From the NCBI GenBank assembly GCA_015680685.1, contig MNCI01018361.1, positions 351,559 through 415,558 of the forward strand: DNA of 64,000 nucleotides. The letters are read 5' to 3'. The first letter of the stretch is position 1, and every line of letters begins with the position of its first letter. The notes under the pieces were generated by a model. It made no database searches, was not told where the DNA came from, and was given only the letters and a program-made list of their open reading frames with translations. The DNA comes from Gnetum montanum (lineage: Eukaryota > Streptophyta > Gnetopsida > Gnetales > Gnetaceae). This document shows positions 45,161 through 57,664 of this stretch, piece after piece. Both the position numbers and the translations under genes were made by a program.

Positions 45161-47115
45161 ATACATAGTTGATTATAAATAAACAAATTTAACCATTTTT
45201 ATAGTAGCTAACATTTCGTTCTAAAATTAAAATGAATATAATAATTTATTAAATAAAAAATAAATATAAATAAAATATTATTATTTTAAATAAAAACTAT
45301 CAAATAAATGTAAAATAAATATAAATAACATAACATTAAATGTTTAATAATATTTAAAATGATTATATATATAACTTTATTAAAATATATATAGCTAACA
45401 TCCTTTTTTAACAAATAAAAAACAAAAAATAAATAAAATAAGTATGTTATTAAAATAGCATTAGATATTTATTAAAATATTATAATTTTAAGGAACTTTT
45501 AAAATATTATTAAAATAGATTACCATGTTAACATTAGCTAATAAATTTTGAAATAAAGTTTAAAAGATTATTGTATATATTGTTTTAGAAATAAATTTAA
45601 TCTTAATAGATCTTATAAAAAAATCTATGGTAAAAGATGAATAAAAATATTTAGATTTATATTTCAATTGCAAATATATACTTGAAGATAGTTAGTGGTC
45701 TTACTTGACTATATTAAAATATATTGTTACAAATTTTCAATTATGAATATTCATTCCATTATAGCTATAAAGGTTATATCTTAAATATTCTTTATAAATC
45801 CATAATCATCTTATTAGTAATATCTAGTAAACAAAAAACAAACAAGATTGAAATGTAAAATTGCATCAATTTATATTGAACTAAGATGTTAATATGTTGT
45901 CAATGATTAAATAATAAATAAATATAAATAACATAATATTAAATATATAATAATATTTTATAATAAATTCTAAACTAACATTTATTTGCTAATAAAAACA
46001 TTTTCATTTGACTTGCAAACATATGCCACACTTATATTAAAATATAAAATATACTTAGGGATTTCATGATTTCATAGTTTTATGATAAATGAAGATTAGA
46101 TTTATTTTCTACTTATAAATGTCATTAGTTTGATAAAGTTTAATAAATATCAAGTTACTAGGATTTTCAATGTAACAAGTATATAGAATTTAATATATAT
46201 GTAACCATCACTAATAAAAAAAGTTAACCAATTATAGATGTACCATACTTTTGAGGTTGATTCTACTTAAAATACTTGTGTTTTCTATTGGGTTGAGTTT
46301 ACAATTTTTTTTTAATTTTTAGAAAATGAAAAAATGAGATCATACATATTCCTTATCAATGCATATCAAAATTGACCATTGGAAATGGAGGGAGTTTCAT
46401 TCTTGAATGTTAGGAAATATTTTACATTAAGCTCTAAAAATAATGAAGCATTAATGTGGATGACTCAACCATATTTAGTTGTTGTCAGAACATATCCTAT
46501 GTATAGAGTCCGTCCAAAAACATGAGAGGAAAGTGGATAGGTTATTGTTGGGCACATTTGCTACTTCTTTTAGAGATGTAAAATGTGATTTGGGTAGAAT
46601 TAATGAAGATATTGAACTAAAATGGATATTTATTTGACACATGTAATTAAAGAGGAGACATTGTATGAAGATTTTGAACATGCTTGCGAACAAAGATATC
46701 ATTCTTGAAAAATTGAATGATATTGAATAGAATTTTGAAATTCTCAATTGACATCTATTTGCATCAACTCATTTCACACAAAGTAAATATAAAATTCTTG
46801 GAATAAGGAATTGAGATAGAGAGCATGAATGATTATCTTGCTATCCTAGAGAAGATATTGCAAAGATTGCTACATCTTAGATCACATGGGATAAGAACAC
46901 CTCTAGGTAATGAATACATGAGGTGGACCTATCTTTCTTAGAGATTAAAAAAAATACAAGATTATCATCACCTATGCAACAATTTGAACTTGATAAAGTT
47001 GATACCTTATTAATGATTATTTAGGAAATAGTGGAAACAAGAAAATCGTATCTCATTAATGTTATTTGTAAAGAATTTAGTAGAGCTTGCCACTTGGGAA
47101 AAATAGCTTATTAGT
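45161..47115. other. Very AT-rich anonymous DNA
   Basis: Includes the second AT-rich direct repeat at 45360-45550 (partner 41700-41880) and a further repeated word, AAATAAATATAAATAACATAA plus AATATT, at about 45310-45360 and 45905-45955. From 46400 the composition becomes more gene-like on the plus strand, possibly the front of the PIF1-like region, but no motif could be assigned. Confidence 0.45.
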
Positions 47116-48150
47116 GATAACCCCTACAAGTGCTATGACTTATAACATTAATGTAATTATAATACATTATACATTAAATCAAGAGTACAAACCACTTGTT
47201 GCATTAGCTTTGGCATCATTATAAAACAAATATAGATACATTATATCATTATAGATGAAATGAGTTTTATAGGTAGAAGATTACTTAGCAACATTAATAC
47301 AAGACTAAAGGAGATATTTCTAGATAATTAATGTGAGAACTTTGGTGGTAGATCAATCATAATCATTAGAGATTTTGCATAACTTCCTCTTGTGAATGAT
47401 GTTGTACTATATATATCATCTTAGCTTCATGTAAAGCATTCATGGTTAGAGTTAAGTACATTGTAACTTTTAATGCAGTATATAAATAAAGAGGAGATGA
47501 TCCATGAAAACAAAGATTTAGAGAAGTTTTGATGAATATACAAGAAAAAAAATTATTAATGTTGATTAACATTTTTTAAGCTTGAGAATGAATTTTTCAT
47601 TTAGATTGATGGAATGTATTTGATGATTTTTCATATAGATGGAATGGAATGTATTTGTTTGATACAAAGGATAATATGCATATGCATAATGAAAAGATAT
47701 TACTAAAATTGTAGAAGCCAATTCCTTGGTTAATAAAAAAAATAAATGATATTATATTCTGGGATGATAGATAAGGAGAATTAGATCAAGTCGTGTTTAT
47801 CTCTAAAAATTCAAGGATTATGCTTATTGTTAATCTATGGCTAGAAGTAGGATTAGTTCCTAGTGCATTAGAAGTCATTAAGAAAATGATTTATAGTCCC
47901 CAATGTAAACCTTCACAACTACCATCATGTCATCATTGAGTTTGAATATTATAGTGGAACATTGTATAAGTAAGAACATCCTAGACAAGTGTCTATTCCA
48001 TTGACTATACCTGAAGGATCTCATCAATCATTGTGATCAGCATGGGCTTTAACCTTGGAAAAAGCATGTGTAGATGTTGATAGTAAAGAAACAATAGGTC
48101 TTATGTTTGTAACACTATCTTGAGTGAGAGTATTAATAGTTTAAAGATAC
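47116..48150 (+). pseudogene. PIF1-like helicase remnant (Helitron type)
   Basis: Aligned motifs in order: ITPTSAMTYNINVIIIHYTL (the APTGxAAxNIxGxTIHSxL motif), VEDYLATLIQD (mutated DEMSMV..R.L..ID.RLR region), FGGRSIIIIRDFA.LP.V (FGGRSIxLxGDFxQLPPV), FWDD...GELDQVVFISKNSRIML followed by VNLWLEVGLV (the RVMLTxNLWxEAGLVNG motif), and SIPLTIPEG then SAWALTLEKA (the final WAxTIHKSQGLTL-type motif) with LMFVTLS.VRVL. Walker A and the N-terminus are not visible. Many stops. It belongs to a Helitron or a stand-alone PIF1-like copy; the neighbouring Rep favours the former. Confidence 0.78.
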
Positions 48151-49480
48151 TTTCTTCAATTTCCAAGAAAGGATTCATCAAGATGACTAGATGAAGAGCA
48201 ACACATTGATTAAATCAAGAATGATTTAAATGCTATGAATTTTTACTATTGAGAATGTGTGAACATTTGTCATTATGCATTTTTTCAATTATGCATGATT
48301 GAATATTCATCAATCATTATGCAGTTTTCCCTATTTTTAGTCTTTGAATAATCAATAGTATGTTGTTACAATTTTTTTTATTTTTATTATTGTGGATTTT
48401 CATAAAAAATATGAACTTTAATAAAATAATGTGCAACTTATTACTATCTTTAAAAAATTCTTTTGATTTATAATTGTAGAAATTATGTTTTTAAATTCTT
48501 ATTTTAATTTATCTCAAATTTAAAAATGCATCAGCATCAAAATTATCTCAAATTTCAACCAACACAATTAAAATTATTTCTTTTGATATGCATTAATAAT
48601 TGAAATTCTTATTTTCAAATGATCCTTTTAAATGATAGTTGGTGATCACTAGCTTAGCTATATATTTATAATATATATGTTATTTGGCTGATAGAATTTT
48701 CTTTGTTGATGAGTAATATTGTACTTGTATCAAATATTTCACGACCTCTCAATAAAGAATAAAGTTTATGGATTAAAATTTTTATGAATTCTAGATAAAG
48801 AACAAGATTTATGTATCAAATTTTTCTTCATCATATGATCAAAATTTTTCTTTTGCATCATCCATTATATGTTCCCACTCTTGGTTAAATTTTTTATTTT
48901 TCATACACCCTCATAGACATTACAAAATCAGCCAAGAGTGAGAACCTCGTCAATAATAGGTAAATATTCCACAACAAAGTTAGGTATGCAGATATGGATG
49001 TGGATGTGGACATGAATAGGAAAATTAGTTAGTAGTCATTTTCAACAATGAAAATATGCAAGAATATTCCGTACAATAAGAGATTGTTTTGTAGAGAAGA
49101 TGTGGTCATATTCGTGGTCATGGATGTTGTTAAGGTTCTCCACATGATGCTAATTTGATGGTAGAAGATGAATTACCTCATAATAGAGTAGAGGTTAGTA
49201 ACATAGAATGAGAAGTACAAGGTTATGAAAGACAACAACATTTTAGACAATAAAAAAGACAAGTAGAGGTTGCAAAGATGTTAAATTTAGTTACAAGACT
49301 TGATCAGCAATGAGCTCAACTACAAATGAAACATCAATAGCATGATAATTTTAATATAACAAATTCACATGTAGCTTTTGAATGTATGAACAATGAGGTA
49401 TCATATCCAAATCTCCATAAGTCAAATGCACAAATCATGTAAGCAATTACAAGATTCTTCGGTAAAGTTGCTAATTTCAT
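48151..49480. other. AT-rich stretch between helicase and Helitron N-terminal domain
   Basis: If the two Helitron pieces are head to tail, the 3' hairpin with CTRR end and the 5' TC end should lie here. I could not identify a convincing hairpin. Plus-strand coding begins vaguely after 48950 (NRKIS, then a Gln/Lys-rich stretch). Confidence 0.4.
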
Positions 49481-49489
49481 TGTTCCTCA

Positions 49490-50180
49490 ATCATGTGACA
49501 CATGTAATAAAAGTTATTTAAATATTTATATGATGCCTATAGAAAGGCCTAGTACAAAATGTTTGAGATATTTAAGGGAAAAAGAAATGGGAATCCTAAA
49601 TCAATATGGTAAAGAGATTAAACACTTTTCTACTAATAATGATATGGATCTAGAACCATAACCATTAATCCTATTTGGACTATTGCAAGTTTAGGAAATT
49701 CTTCTAGTAAGAATTAACCCTATATTACAAGTTATGCATGCTATAGAAGGTCAATTACAATATAAAGGACACCCCATTAGCTTTATGCAAGATGTATATG
49801 AAATTGTAACTAGACTACCTCTTAAGATTCATGAGATTCCAATGTTAATATTAATAAGAACTAATCAAATGGGAACTAGCTCTAAATTTTTTATAAATAA
49901 AAAGATTGTGTATGCTATGTTAATGTATAAGAGACAAAATGATCATATCTATTAGGATATAGAAATAAATGAGCATGCTTCAGATGTTGCTATTGATACA
50001 AAAGATATTAATGTCTTTGAAAAGATCTATTTCATTACATTGTCTCAATAGGATGGATGGATGAGATTACAATATGATGATCCTTTGGTTGAATTAAGGG
50101 AGGAAAATGTTACTAGACACATATCATTTGTAGAATCTTTACTAGTTATTCTCAGAAAAGATCTTGATCTAATAAAAGCT
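49490..50180 (+). pseudogene. Helitron amino-terminal domain (DUF6570-like)
   Basis: A CDTCNKSYLNIYMMPIERPS zinc-binding start is followed by CLRYLREKEMGI, FSTNNDMDLEP, and after two stops RINPILQVMHAIEGQLQY, KGHPISFMQDVYEIVTRLPL, MLILIRTNQMGTSSKFFINK and YAMLMYKRQNDHIY.DIEIN. The succession (F)SxxNxMDPxxVPxxLxGLxxxEExLIxxxxPxM, then a GYRGHxxxxPQDxxxxxxxLP and a WLKxxNxxYxDI end is the domain that precedes Rep in many Helitrons. A 73-codon stretch is still open. The name is from memory of the family. Confidence 0.8.
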
Positions 50181-50639
50181 TAGTTAGAAAAGCCAAATGT
50201 TGAAAGTTTAGATTATGCAAAGTAATCATTATTTTCAAAGTTACCCATCAATGAGTTCAACATGGTTGAAATGCTTTCAATGTCATTTATGATGTTATTT
50301 CTACATGAAAAATGTAACTCCTTATAAAAAGAGCTAAGGTTGTCATGTTGCATGAATATACTAGACATTTGATTCGATACAAGTAAGGTAGATTTGGATG
50401 TCACAAAAGATTCAAGTATCACAACTTTTATCCTTTCACATTATTAGATAATATCACTATCTTTTAAAATGTATGAACTAATACTATATTACTTTCATTT
50501 TTAGATATCACATTCACAACATGATAACAAGACATTGTACATTGAAATCAACATTGATATTCTTAAAAAGAATATTATGGAAGTATCATTAACAATCTAG
50601 GAATTATGTAAAGGACCACAAAATGCACTAGTAGTTAAT

Positions 50640-51100
50640 TTTATTAGTAATTTGATATGATTTTGAACTACAATACAAGGAAAATTTTTCTACTAGAGAA
50701 AATAAAAAGCGCAACTATTTGATTTGATGAATGAGTTCGGTACATTGACTATCTTTTTCACTCTAAGTGTAGTTTTTCTTTACTAGCTAGACCTACATAA
50801 AGTGAGGCCTAGTGAACCTCCAGAAAATGGTTCCATAGCAAAGGATTGGAGAATGGAAAATATTATTAAGAATTCACATATTGTTGCTAAGTTCATGCAT
50901 CTTTGACAAAAGGCATTTTAAGAAAAGGTGTCGTTTGAGGAATTTGATATGGTTGATTACTACATAAGGCATGAGTGGTAGAATAAGGGATCACCATATG
51001 TCTATGGCATTCTATGAATCAAGGGAACTCTAATCATAGATGACCTTGAGTGAAATGATTTCGAAGAAATTAGAAAGATGAAAGTTTTTTTAATGGAATT
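50640..51100 (+). pseudogene. Helitron HUH Rep endonuclease, core
   Basis: LMNEFGTLTIFFTLSVVFLY, then LDLHKVRPSEPPE, NIIKNSHIVAKFMHL, VSFEEFDMVDYYIRHEW, NKGSPYVYGIL. The equivalent family phrases are G.PTxFxTxSxAD.xWPDLH, NPxIxxxFFxxR, and WxRxExQxRGSxHxHxxxW. The HUH motif, which should be two His around a hydrophobic residue, is Y-V-Y at about 50995-51003, so the nickase cannot be functional. Order continues correctly from the domain at 49490. Confidence 0.82.
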
Positions 51101-51713
51101 ACAAATGAATTGGGATTATAGATTTAATTAAGATGGAATATTCAATGATGTAAGTTATTTAGAATTTTAGGTTTGTTGTTTGTTAACTCTTTAATTTTTA
51201 CAATGGATTATAGTAATTTAAAACATTTAATAATTTTCTTCATTTCTATGATTCGTAGAATGCAACATGTTAATAACCCCAAGAATTTATGCTAGATTTA
51301 AGATTCTCGGCTCTAATTCATGGATCTTGATACAGATAATGATGAGTTTTAAAATTCTATTTAGTGACATCCATAATGTAAAATAGGAGCCTATTTATGA
51401 TTATGAAATAATGTAGAAGTTTGTAAATTATATTTTTTTTTTACAAAAAACTAGTTATTGCTTCTATCATGATTATAATTGTCATTAAAAGAAATTATTG
51501 TGAAATTAATTTTTTTTCTCAAGTATAATGTTCAATGGATATTATAAAATCAATTGAAACTCATTCAAGATTTAGAAAATAATAATCATGTAGCATATGA
51601 GCCATGTCAAAATCATATGAGATTAAATGCTCATAATAGCATGGTTTTGCAAATATGGAGAGCAAATAAAGAATTTTAGCTAGTGCTTGAAAAATATGTT
51701 TAATGAAGACATC
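51101..51713 (+). pseudogene. Helitron Rep, middle part
   Basis: After an AT-rich gap, MDLDTDNDEF.NSI..HP.C (51320-51380) recalls the DxDYxxLxxxVQRHTxC region, and NHMRLNAHNSMVLQIWRANK, then VLEKYV (51600-51710), is the LNxHNxxLLxxWRANxDxQxVLxxxxVxxYIxKY segment that carries the catalytic tyrosines. A solo LTR cuts in after EKYV. Confidence 0.7.
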
Positions 51714-52521
51714 ACCTAGCCATTGTGTAATCATAAATGTATCTTGGATATATGTGTATCCTATTTATGTGTGTCTTCTTGTGTTAACCTTTTGATGATA
51801 ATTCTAGGTAGTTTTGGCATGTTTAGGGATGTTTTGGGCTCTTTTTAATGAGTTTAGGGGGTTCAAGGATCTATGGGGATTTGCTTGAAGGCATCCATAA
51901 GTTCCAAACCTCAAGACATGCATCTTTATTTTTGGCCCTAGTAGGCAAGACGTCTACTACAAAATGTATTCTCTAAGATGTATCCTCTAATAGCTTTGCA
52001 CTTGGGAAAGATGTGTCTTGTTTCTTCAAGACATCTTGTATAGATTTTAACAAATATCAAATTTAATGAAAAATTGAAGGAAAGATGAAAGGTCACACCA
52101 AGAAGCTATAAATAGAGATTTAAGAGATCTTTTGAGATCTAAGTTTGGGTAAGAGTGAGAAAATAGAGATTTAAGATATCTTTTGAGAGCTTGTGCAAGA
52201 AGAGTTTGAGTAAGAGGCAAGGAAAAGCACTTGAAAGAGGTTGAGAGAATCTCTTATAAGTATCTTGTCTTGAGCTTTAGCTTCATTGTAAGCAATTGAG
52301 GATTGAGAAGGAACATGTGTGGCCTCTATGATTCTTGGGAGAGTTGTGAGTTGATCTTGGCTCCTCATCTTTGATGTATTTCTCTACATTTTGAGAGTTT
52401 TCTTAATAAATGGGAGGTTTTCTCCATTTCATTATGTTGTTCTTATTTTTCAAGCTAAATTTTACTTAGGAAGCTTGTGGAATGGATCCTTTTAGGATCT
52501 AGTAAGGTAGGCTTCACATCA
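51714..52521 (+). mobile_element. Solo LTR in the Helitron Rep
   Basis: Homologous to the complement of 15609-16659: shared TTTGGCATGTTTAGGGATG-like start region, GATCTATGGGGA, AAGACGTCTACTAC, and a TAGCTTCATTGTAAGCAATTGAGGATTGAG-type 3' half. Begins TGAAGACATC and ends CACATCA; edges are less certain than in the other copy. No 5-bp duplication could be matched (TTTAA left, ACATT right). It carries fewer AGACGTCT motifs, most decayed. Confidence 0.72.
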
Positions 52522-52870
52522 ACATTTTTATTAAGTACATTGTGAGATATGTAGTAAAATTTGAGAAAAAGTCATGATCCTTTCATGATATGTTCCTTTG
52601 TATTGCAGATTTCAAAAAAACTAGGGGAGGATGTAATGAATGCATACAATAGACTCATGATGAATGTTGTAGTTGATAGGAACATTGGTGTTATGGAGAT
52701 TTGTTATATGTTGTATGAACTTTCTTTGGTTGAATATAGTTGAACATTTGATACTATATATGTGTCTAGATATATCTATAAAATACTTGTACTAGTTGCA
52801 GATGGAGATGAGAAATCTAAAACATACACATCCCTTATTAATACATATAAAAAGACTTGTAGTAAACACC
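52522..52870 (+). pseudogene. Helitron Rep, C-terminal part
   Basis: Right after the LTR the frame resumes with IFIKYIVRYVVKFEKKS (YIxKYxSKxEKxS, containing the Tyr pair region), then DVMNAYNRLMMNVVVDRNIG, VMEICYMLYELSLVEYS and, after a stop, TFDTIYVSRYIYKILVLVADGD. These match the L..Y..MM..V.ERDIGAQE(I/T)CHxLLxLPLVxxSRxF segment downstream of the Rep core. The helicase expected next is absent; LINE sequence begins at about 52880. Confidence 0.78.
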
Positions 52871-52879
52871 ATCAATATA

Positions 52880-54260
52880 TTCTATCTTCATGATACTCAT
52901 TATCCCATCTTTTAGTTTTAACTTAGAGATGTTATGAACTCATTCTTACTATGATAATTAGTGCTCTTATGGATATTGGAATTGTTGCATGTAGATATTC
53001 TATTTTATTATGTCTATCACCTCTAATATTTTGCTAGTAAAATTGAAGCATTTTGTTTTGTATTTGTGTCTCATTTTGCCATATCTCTAAAACTTTCTCT
53101 ATAATAACTTTCCAAGATTATTCTAAATTTAGCATTCTATCAATATCCTTAATACCCCATTTTTAGAGCCATAATCATCATTCATGGAAATACCCTTGTT
53201 GTTGACATTTTTAAATAGCATCTCTTAAGATCTTATTACTATTTTTATTACTTAAGTAAAATGCTAAGAATTGATACATTACTTTATCTTCTAATGGAAA
53301 TAAATTAACTTCTAACAAAATTATTAGATATGAGACTTTATTTGTTACCTTGAATTCATTCAACAAGACCTATTTTTTAAGTTTTTTAATTTTCTTCCAT
53401 GGTTCTTGATTAAGACTTGGGTGCCACAGTACACATCCATAAAGCACTATAGTTTGTACAATTACTTGAAAAAGATATTTTTGAATTTTCTAAGTCAAAA
53501 TATTATGATTGCCACATTTATTCTTTATTATATATAAAACCTTCTAGCCATTTTGTAACTCATTGTTATATACAATGCTTCTACTTATAATTTTAAAAGC
53601 ATTATACTCTCATATATTTGTATTTATCCATAATCTCAAGTCTTTTATTATTTAACTAGAAAGTGTAATTTCTCTTATTAGTTCCACAAATTAGTACTTT
53701 TATTTTGTAAACATTTACCTTCTTTTGTACATATTCACAAAACATTTATAGTTGATGCAACATTAATTTTAATCCTATTTATGAATTTTCTATAAGTGCT
53801 ACATCATATACAAAGATTAAAAGTCGAATTCATAATTGGTTTACCTTAATAGTATAATTTGTAGGTACCTCTTTACTCCACTCTTCTAATTCATCAATAA
53901 AAATGCCAAACAATGTTGTTCAAAGAGGGCATCCTTTCTTTATTCCTATATTACTATAAAACTAATAATATTGTGTATTTTTTTATTTTTAAACTCAAAA
54001 TTTTTTTTACTATAAATTTTGGATAACATTGAGTAAATAAAAAATTAACAAGATTGATAAGTTTTCTCCATATTTTTTTCTCATAATAGAGTAAATGCTT
54101 TAGTAAAATTCACAAAGAAAATAAATGTTTTACGCTATTTTCCATTTATTTGTTCAATATAATATCTAAGAGTAACTAAATGATAGCAAGCAAATATGCC
54201 TTTTGTTTAACCTAGATCACTTTTATAGCCCTACCCAACCACCTTAGAACAAAAAGAAAT
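52880..54260 (-). pseudogene. Non-LTR retrotransposon reverse transcriptase remnant
   Basis: Read on the minus strand: CEFY.SIYSIMRKKYGENLS (FxDFxKAFDxxxRxxLWxxL), IGIKKGCPL.TTLFGIFIDE followed by LEEW (the GVKQGCPLSPTLFGxxIDxLE motif), a damaged Y-A-D-D (LIFVYDVAL), LKLMLHQL.MFCEYV, VNVYKIKVL.CGTNKRN, and further down a VLYGC.LWHPS-like and N..FK region typical of the LINE C-terminal part. It differs from the L1 at 32602 in the catalytic-region phrases. Ends cannot be set; the left end abuts the Helitron Rep. Confidence 0.75.
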
Positions 54261-56654
54261 TAGACCTTCTAAACTATGATACATACATTGTTGCGAAGCA
54301 TGCACATATTTTTAGGAGCCTTACACATACCATATCAACCTACACCAAATCTCTTTGCTCTGTAAGAACCTCCAATGGCTCTCAAGACTATTGTACAAGG
54401 ATACTTTACATAACACCCCAAATTTTTGAACCTAGGGTTTTAGATTTGTTAATTATTTTCTTATACCATAGTAAATTAGCATAAGGGTATATCTTGACAT
54501 ACTATAGCCTATATTAGGTTGCATCTTACTAGTGAATTATGTTAGTGCATTCGAACATATTTATTATGCATATGTTTATGTCTATACATATTGGTTTTGA
54601 ACATTTGACTCATTGTTTATATGTTTTTTTAGTATGTCATGGTATATTTGTTTATAAGCATGTGTATAATGAATCTTGAATTAACCCCTTAAGTATTGGT
54701 AAATATACATGTTTTATTATGATTCATGTTTTTAAAGTGTGAATCTTGGAACTTGCTCTCATTACATATTTAAAAATATTATTATTATTTATTTATTTTC
54801 TTGATTATTATTTTTTGGTATTTGCTAATGCTTGGTGCTTTTGGTGCTAGGCAACAGAAGCTACATTTTTTTATAATATTTGGCACATTGAAGCAAAGTT
54901 AATACATAGATGAAATAGTATGAAATACTTGAAATAGCTGAAAATAAGAATATAAAATAGATGGTAACGTGATGATATGCTTTAAGACATTAAAATAAAT
55001 TGAAATAGATAATATAGATAATATGCTAATATTGATGAGACTTCTATCTTAAATAAGATGAGAGAGATATTCAAATATAGAGAGAAAAAAAGTAATTAAC
55101 TTGAGACAGATACAACAAGAAATAAGTGGAGGTAAAGTATACAAATTGTCTCTTAAGGAGATGCTAAAGAAGCACTTTTTACTTAACTCCACATGATGGA
55201 GGAGTTTCTCACATTCTCTCAAGTTGCTTAAGGATGAAGAGAGGTGCTTATAAGTTCTCTCTACCTCTCTTAACTCTCTCTACATTTCTTCTCATAATCA
55301 ACTTCAGATAGAAGAACAAAAATAACATTAAGGTGAGCTAGTAAACAACAACAAAATGAATGGATGGAGGTGGAGGTACTTAAGAGCATACTCCACCTCT
55401 TGGAGGAGTTTTCCCTTTGTAGACTCTCAACTTAAAATACCCTCTTATTACTCTTTACCTTTTCTCTTGCTTTTCAAAATACATACCCACATACCTTCTT
55501 ATATAGCTCATGGAGGATGGTTGATTCAACTTTATTTAGGATAAGTATCCAAGTTATGCCTAGGTTAGATTAGGATTAGATAAGTGATCATAGCAACCCA
55601 ATAATACGAGCACATGGTTGTGCACATAATGTATTTTTTGAAAAAATAAATTCCTAACTACATAGGCCTACATAAATAAAGGTATATGACTTTCAACATA
55701 ATTTTAATGCAATTTATGATTTTCATTTCCATTACTTGTATCTTTGTTAATCTTAATATCTTAATGCTGAAGAGAACATGGAATACATAAGCACCCTAGA
55801 TAATTTCTAACACATTGTTGGTGTTTTATTTATATTTTCATATTCTATATTATTATAAAGTTTTTTAGAATAATGTAAGAATATGGTTAAAAATACATGT
55901 TAACTAAATATTGGGGATTTATTCCAATTATTCTTTTATTTGATCTTAGAACTCATTTTTGGGTACATTGGCTTAATCCCATAATATCTTGATAACTTAA
56001 CCCATTGATGGATCATTGAACATTTTTAATAGATACATGTTACTCAATTTTAGAAAATAAATTTTTAATTCTTTATTTTTGTAATTTCCTAAATCCTACC
56101 TTTTATTCCTCTAAATCCTTGGTAATGTTGGCTCTCTTAGCATTAATTGTACGTTACTCTTTCTCTTCCATTCTCTAGCTCATGGTTCTGCTTAGTAGAT
56201 CTCTTAGTGATATTTAGATTTGAATATGTTCTTACTTGGGAAAGCTTAGAATTCAAATCATCTCTCAATATCAAGGAAATGTTCTTGATTCCATCAAATG
56301 TGATAGAAAACTTATCTTCTTATACACACTTTTATTTTCATGATCGTTTGCATTGCTAACTTGATCATGTTACATGTGTTGTCAATCTAACCCTAGTTTT
56401 TTTTAATTCTTTGTAATTCACTACTTTCACAATTTTTCTCTTTACTTTTTGACTTCTTCTCTTATAGGAATCATCTTCTCTTGATGGTGGTGGAGATGAA
56501 AACTTCTAGATGTGTTATGATCTACATTACGATGGATTACAATAGATTTCTAACATGTTTTTTTAAGAAGTAACTCCCATTCAACATGTGACATCAATGA
56601 TGGTGGCTAGCTAACATTTGGAACATGCATGGGTACATTTGTAATGTTGAAAAA
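54261..56654. other. Anonymous AT-rich DNA
   Basis: No domain recognised. AACACCCCAAATTTTTGAACC at 54413 resembles the start of many plant gypsy LTRs (TGTAACACCCC...), but no matching end or second copy was found. Two small plus-strand frames (55356-55544, 56147-56359) have no motif. Confidence 0.4.
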
Positions 56655-56659
56655 CTAGG
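56655..56659. repeat. Target site duplication CTAGG (left, R4)
   Basis: Directly before TGTGACATCCC; repeated at 61943-61947. Confidence 0.93.
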
Positions 56660-57217
56660 TGTGACATCCCATTCCTAAATGTCATGGAAAATGTCAAATA
56701 TATGTTATATTAAACATTATGCTTAAGAAGACAATATACCAAATGTCAAATATATGTAACATTCAACATTATGCGTAAATGTAGAAAGAGAAAGAAAAGA
56801 ATGCTTTATTGATATGGAATAGAGTATTTGGATCATGCTCTAAAACTGTTCCTTGGGATTTTCTTCCTTTGGCATCTATCCCTTAGAGGCAATCCAACAT
56901 TGCCACCATGGTTAAGCCTATAACCTAGCTAGAAGGGATGGTGAATCCACTTCCTATCCCACTTCACCTAGCCCCTGTGACTTGCTTGTACTACCTCTAC
57001 CACTCCATGTCTGGCATGACTTCTAAGCCTAGGTATAAATGCCTTAGGTCAAACCCCCAAAGATTACCTTAAGAGACATGTTTGTTATTACAATGTACTC
57101 TTTTGAGTCTCAATTACAATGGCCCTTTTGGGTCTTGTTACAATAACAAAAATACTTGTTATGAAGAGTCACCATTTTTGTTATGTAGTAGCATCATTTT
57201 GGAATGGAGATGTGACA
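56660..57217 (-). repeat. R4 3' LTR
   Basis: Plus-strand text TGTGACATCCCATTCC to GGAGATGTGACA, 558 bp. It matches 61393-61942 along its length, with many substitutions and about 20 bp lacking near 56778 (AGAAAATAATTGGAAAAATG is present in the partner). Confidence 0.94.
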
Positions 57218-57232
57218 ATCTACCCCCCTCAG
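57218..57232 (-). promoter_or_regulatory. R4 polypurine tract
   Basis: Sense-strand CTGAGGGGGGTAGAT immediately before the 3' LTR. Confidence 0.88.
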
Positions 57233-57664
57233 GTTTCATTCATCCTCAAATGAGTCCACGTTCACTATCTTGTCCAACTCCAATGCTCTCATTATGATCC
57301 CATGCTTTAATAATTTGATTTCTCCTTTGAACTTGAAGTTATTTCTTGCTTATTTTGTAAACAAAATATGTGTGAGAGGAATTTATATGGGTATTAAATA
57401 TTACTTTATTATTACTTACCTCATTTTCCAAAGATAATGTCAAGTGGTGAATTAAACATCTACTAACCACCAATCACCAGTCTAACCAAGGTCATACAAA
57501 GTGCAACATGTATCTGGTTATCCAAGTGAAGGCAAGGCAAATCCTTTATTACCAACTTCTATTATCCTTGATATTTATTTATGCAATTAAAATATAAATT
57601 AAATAATGAAGAAAATAATAAGGTTATCAATAAAAGTAAGGGTAAGATACTTCCTAATCTTGAT
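57233..57664 (-). other. R4 3' internal tail
   Basis: Homologous to the tails of R1, R2 and R3; non-coding. Confidence 0.6.

Noticed and set aside
54408-54440. Possible gypsy LTR start (AACACCCCAAATTTTTG)
   Set aside because: No matching end, partner LTR, primer site or target duplication found.
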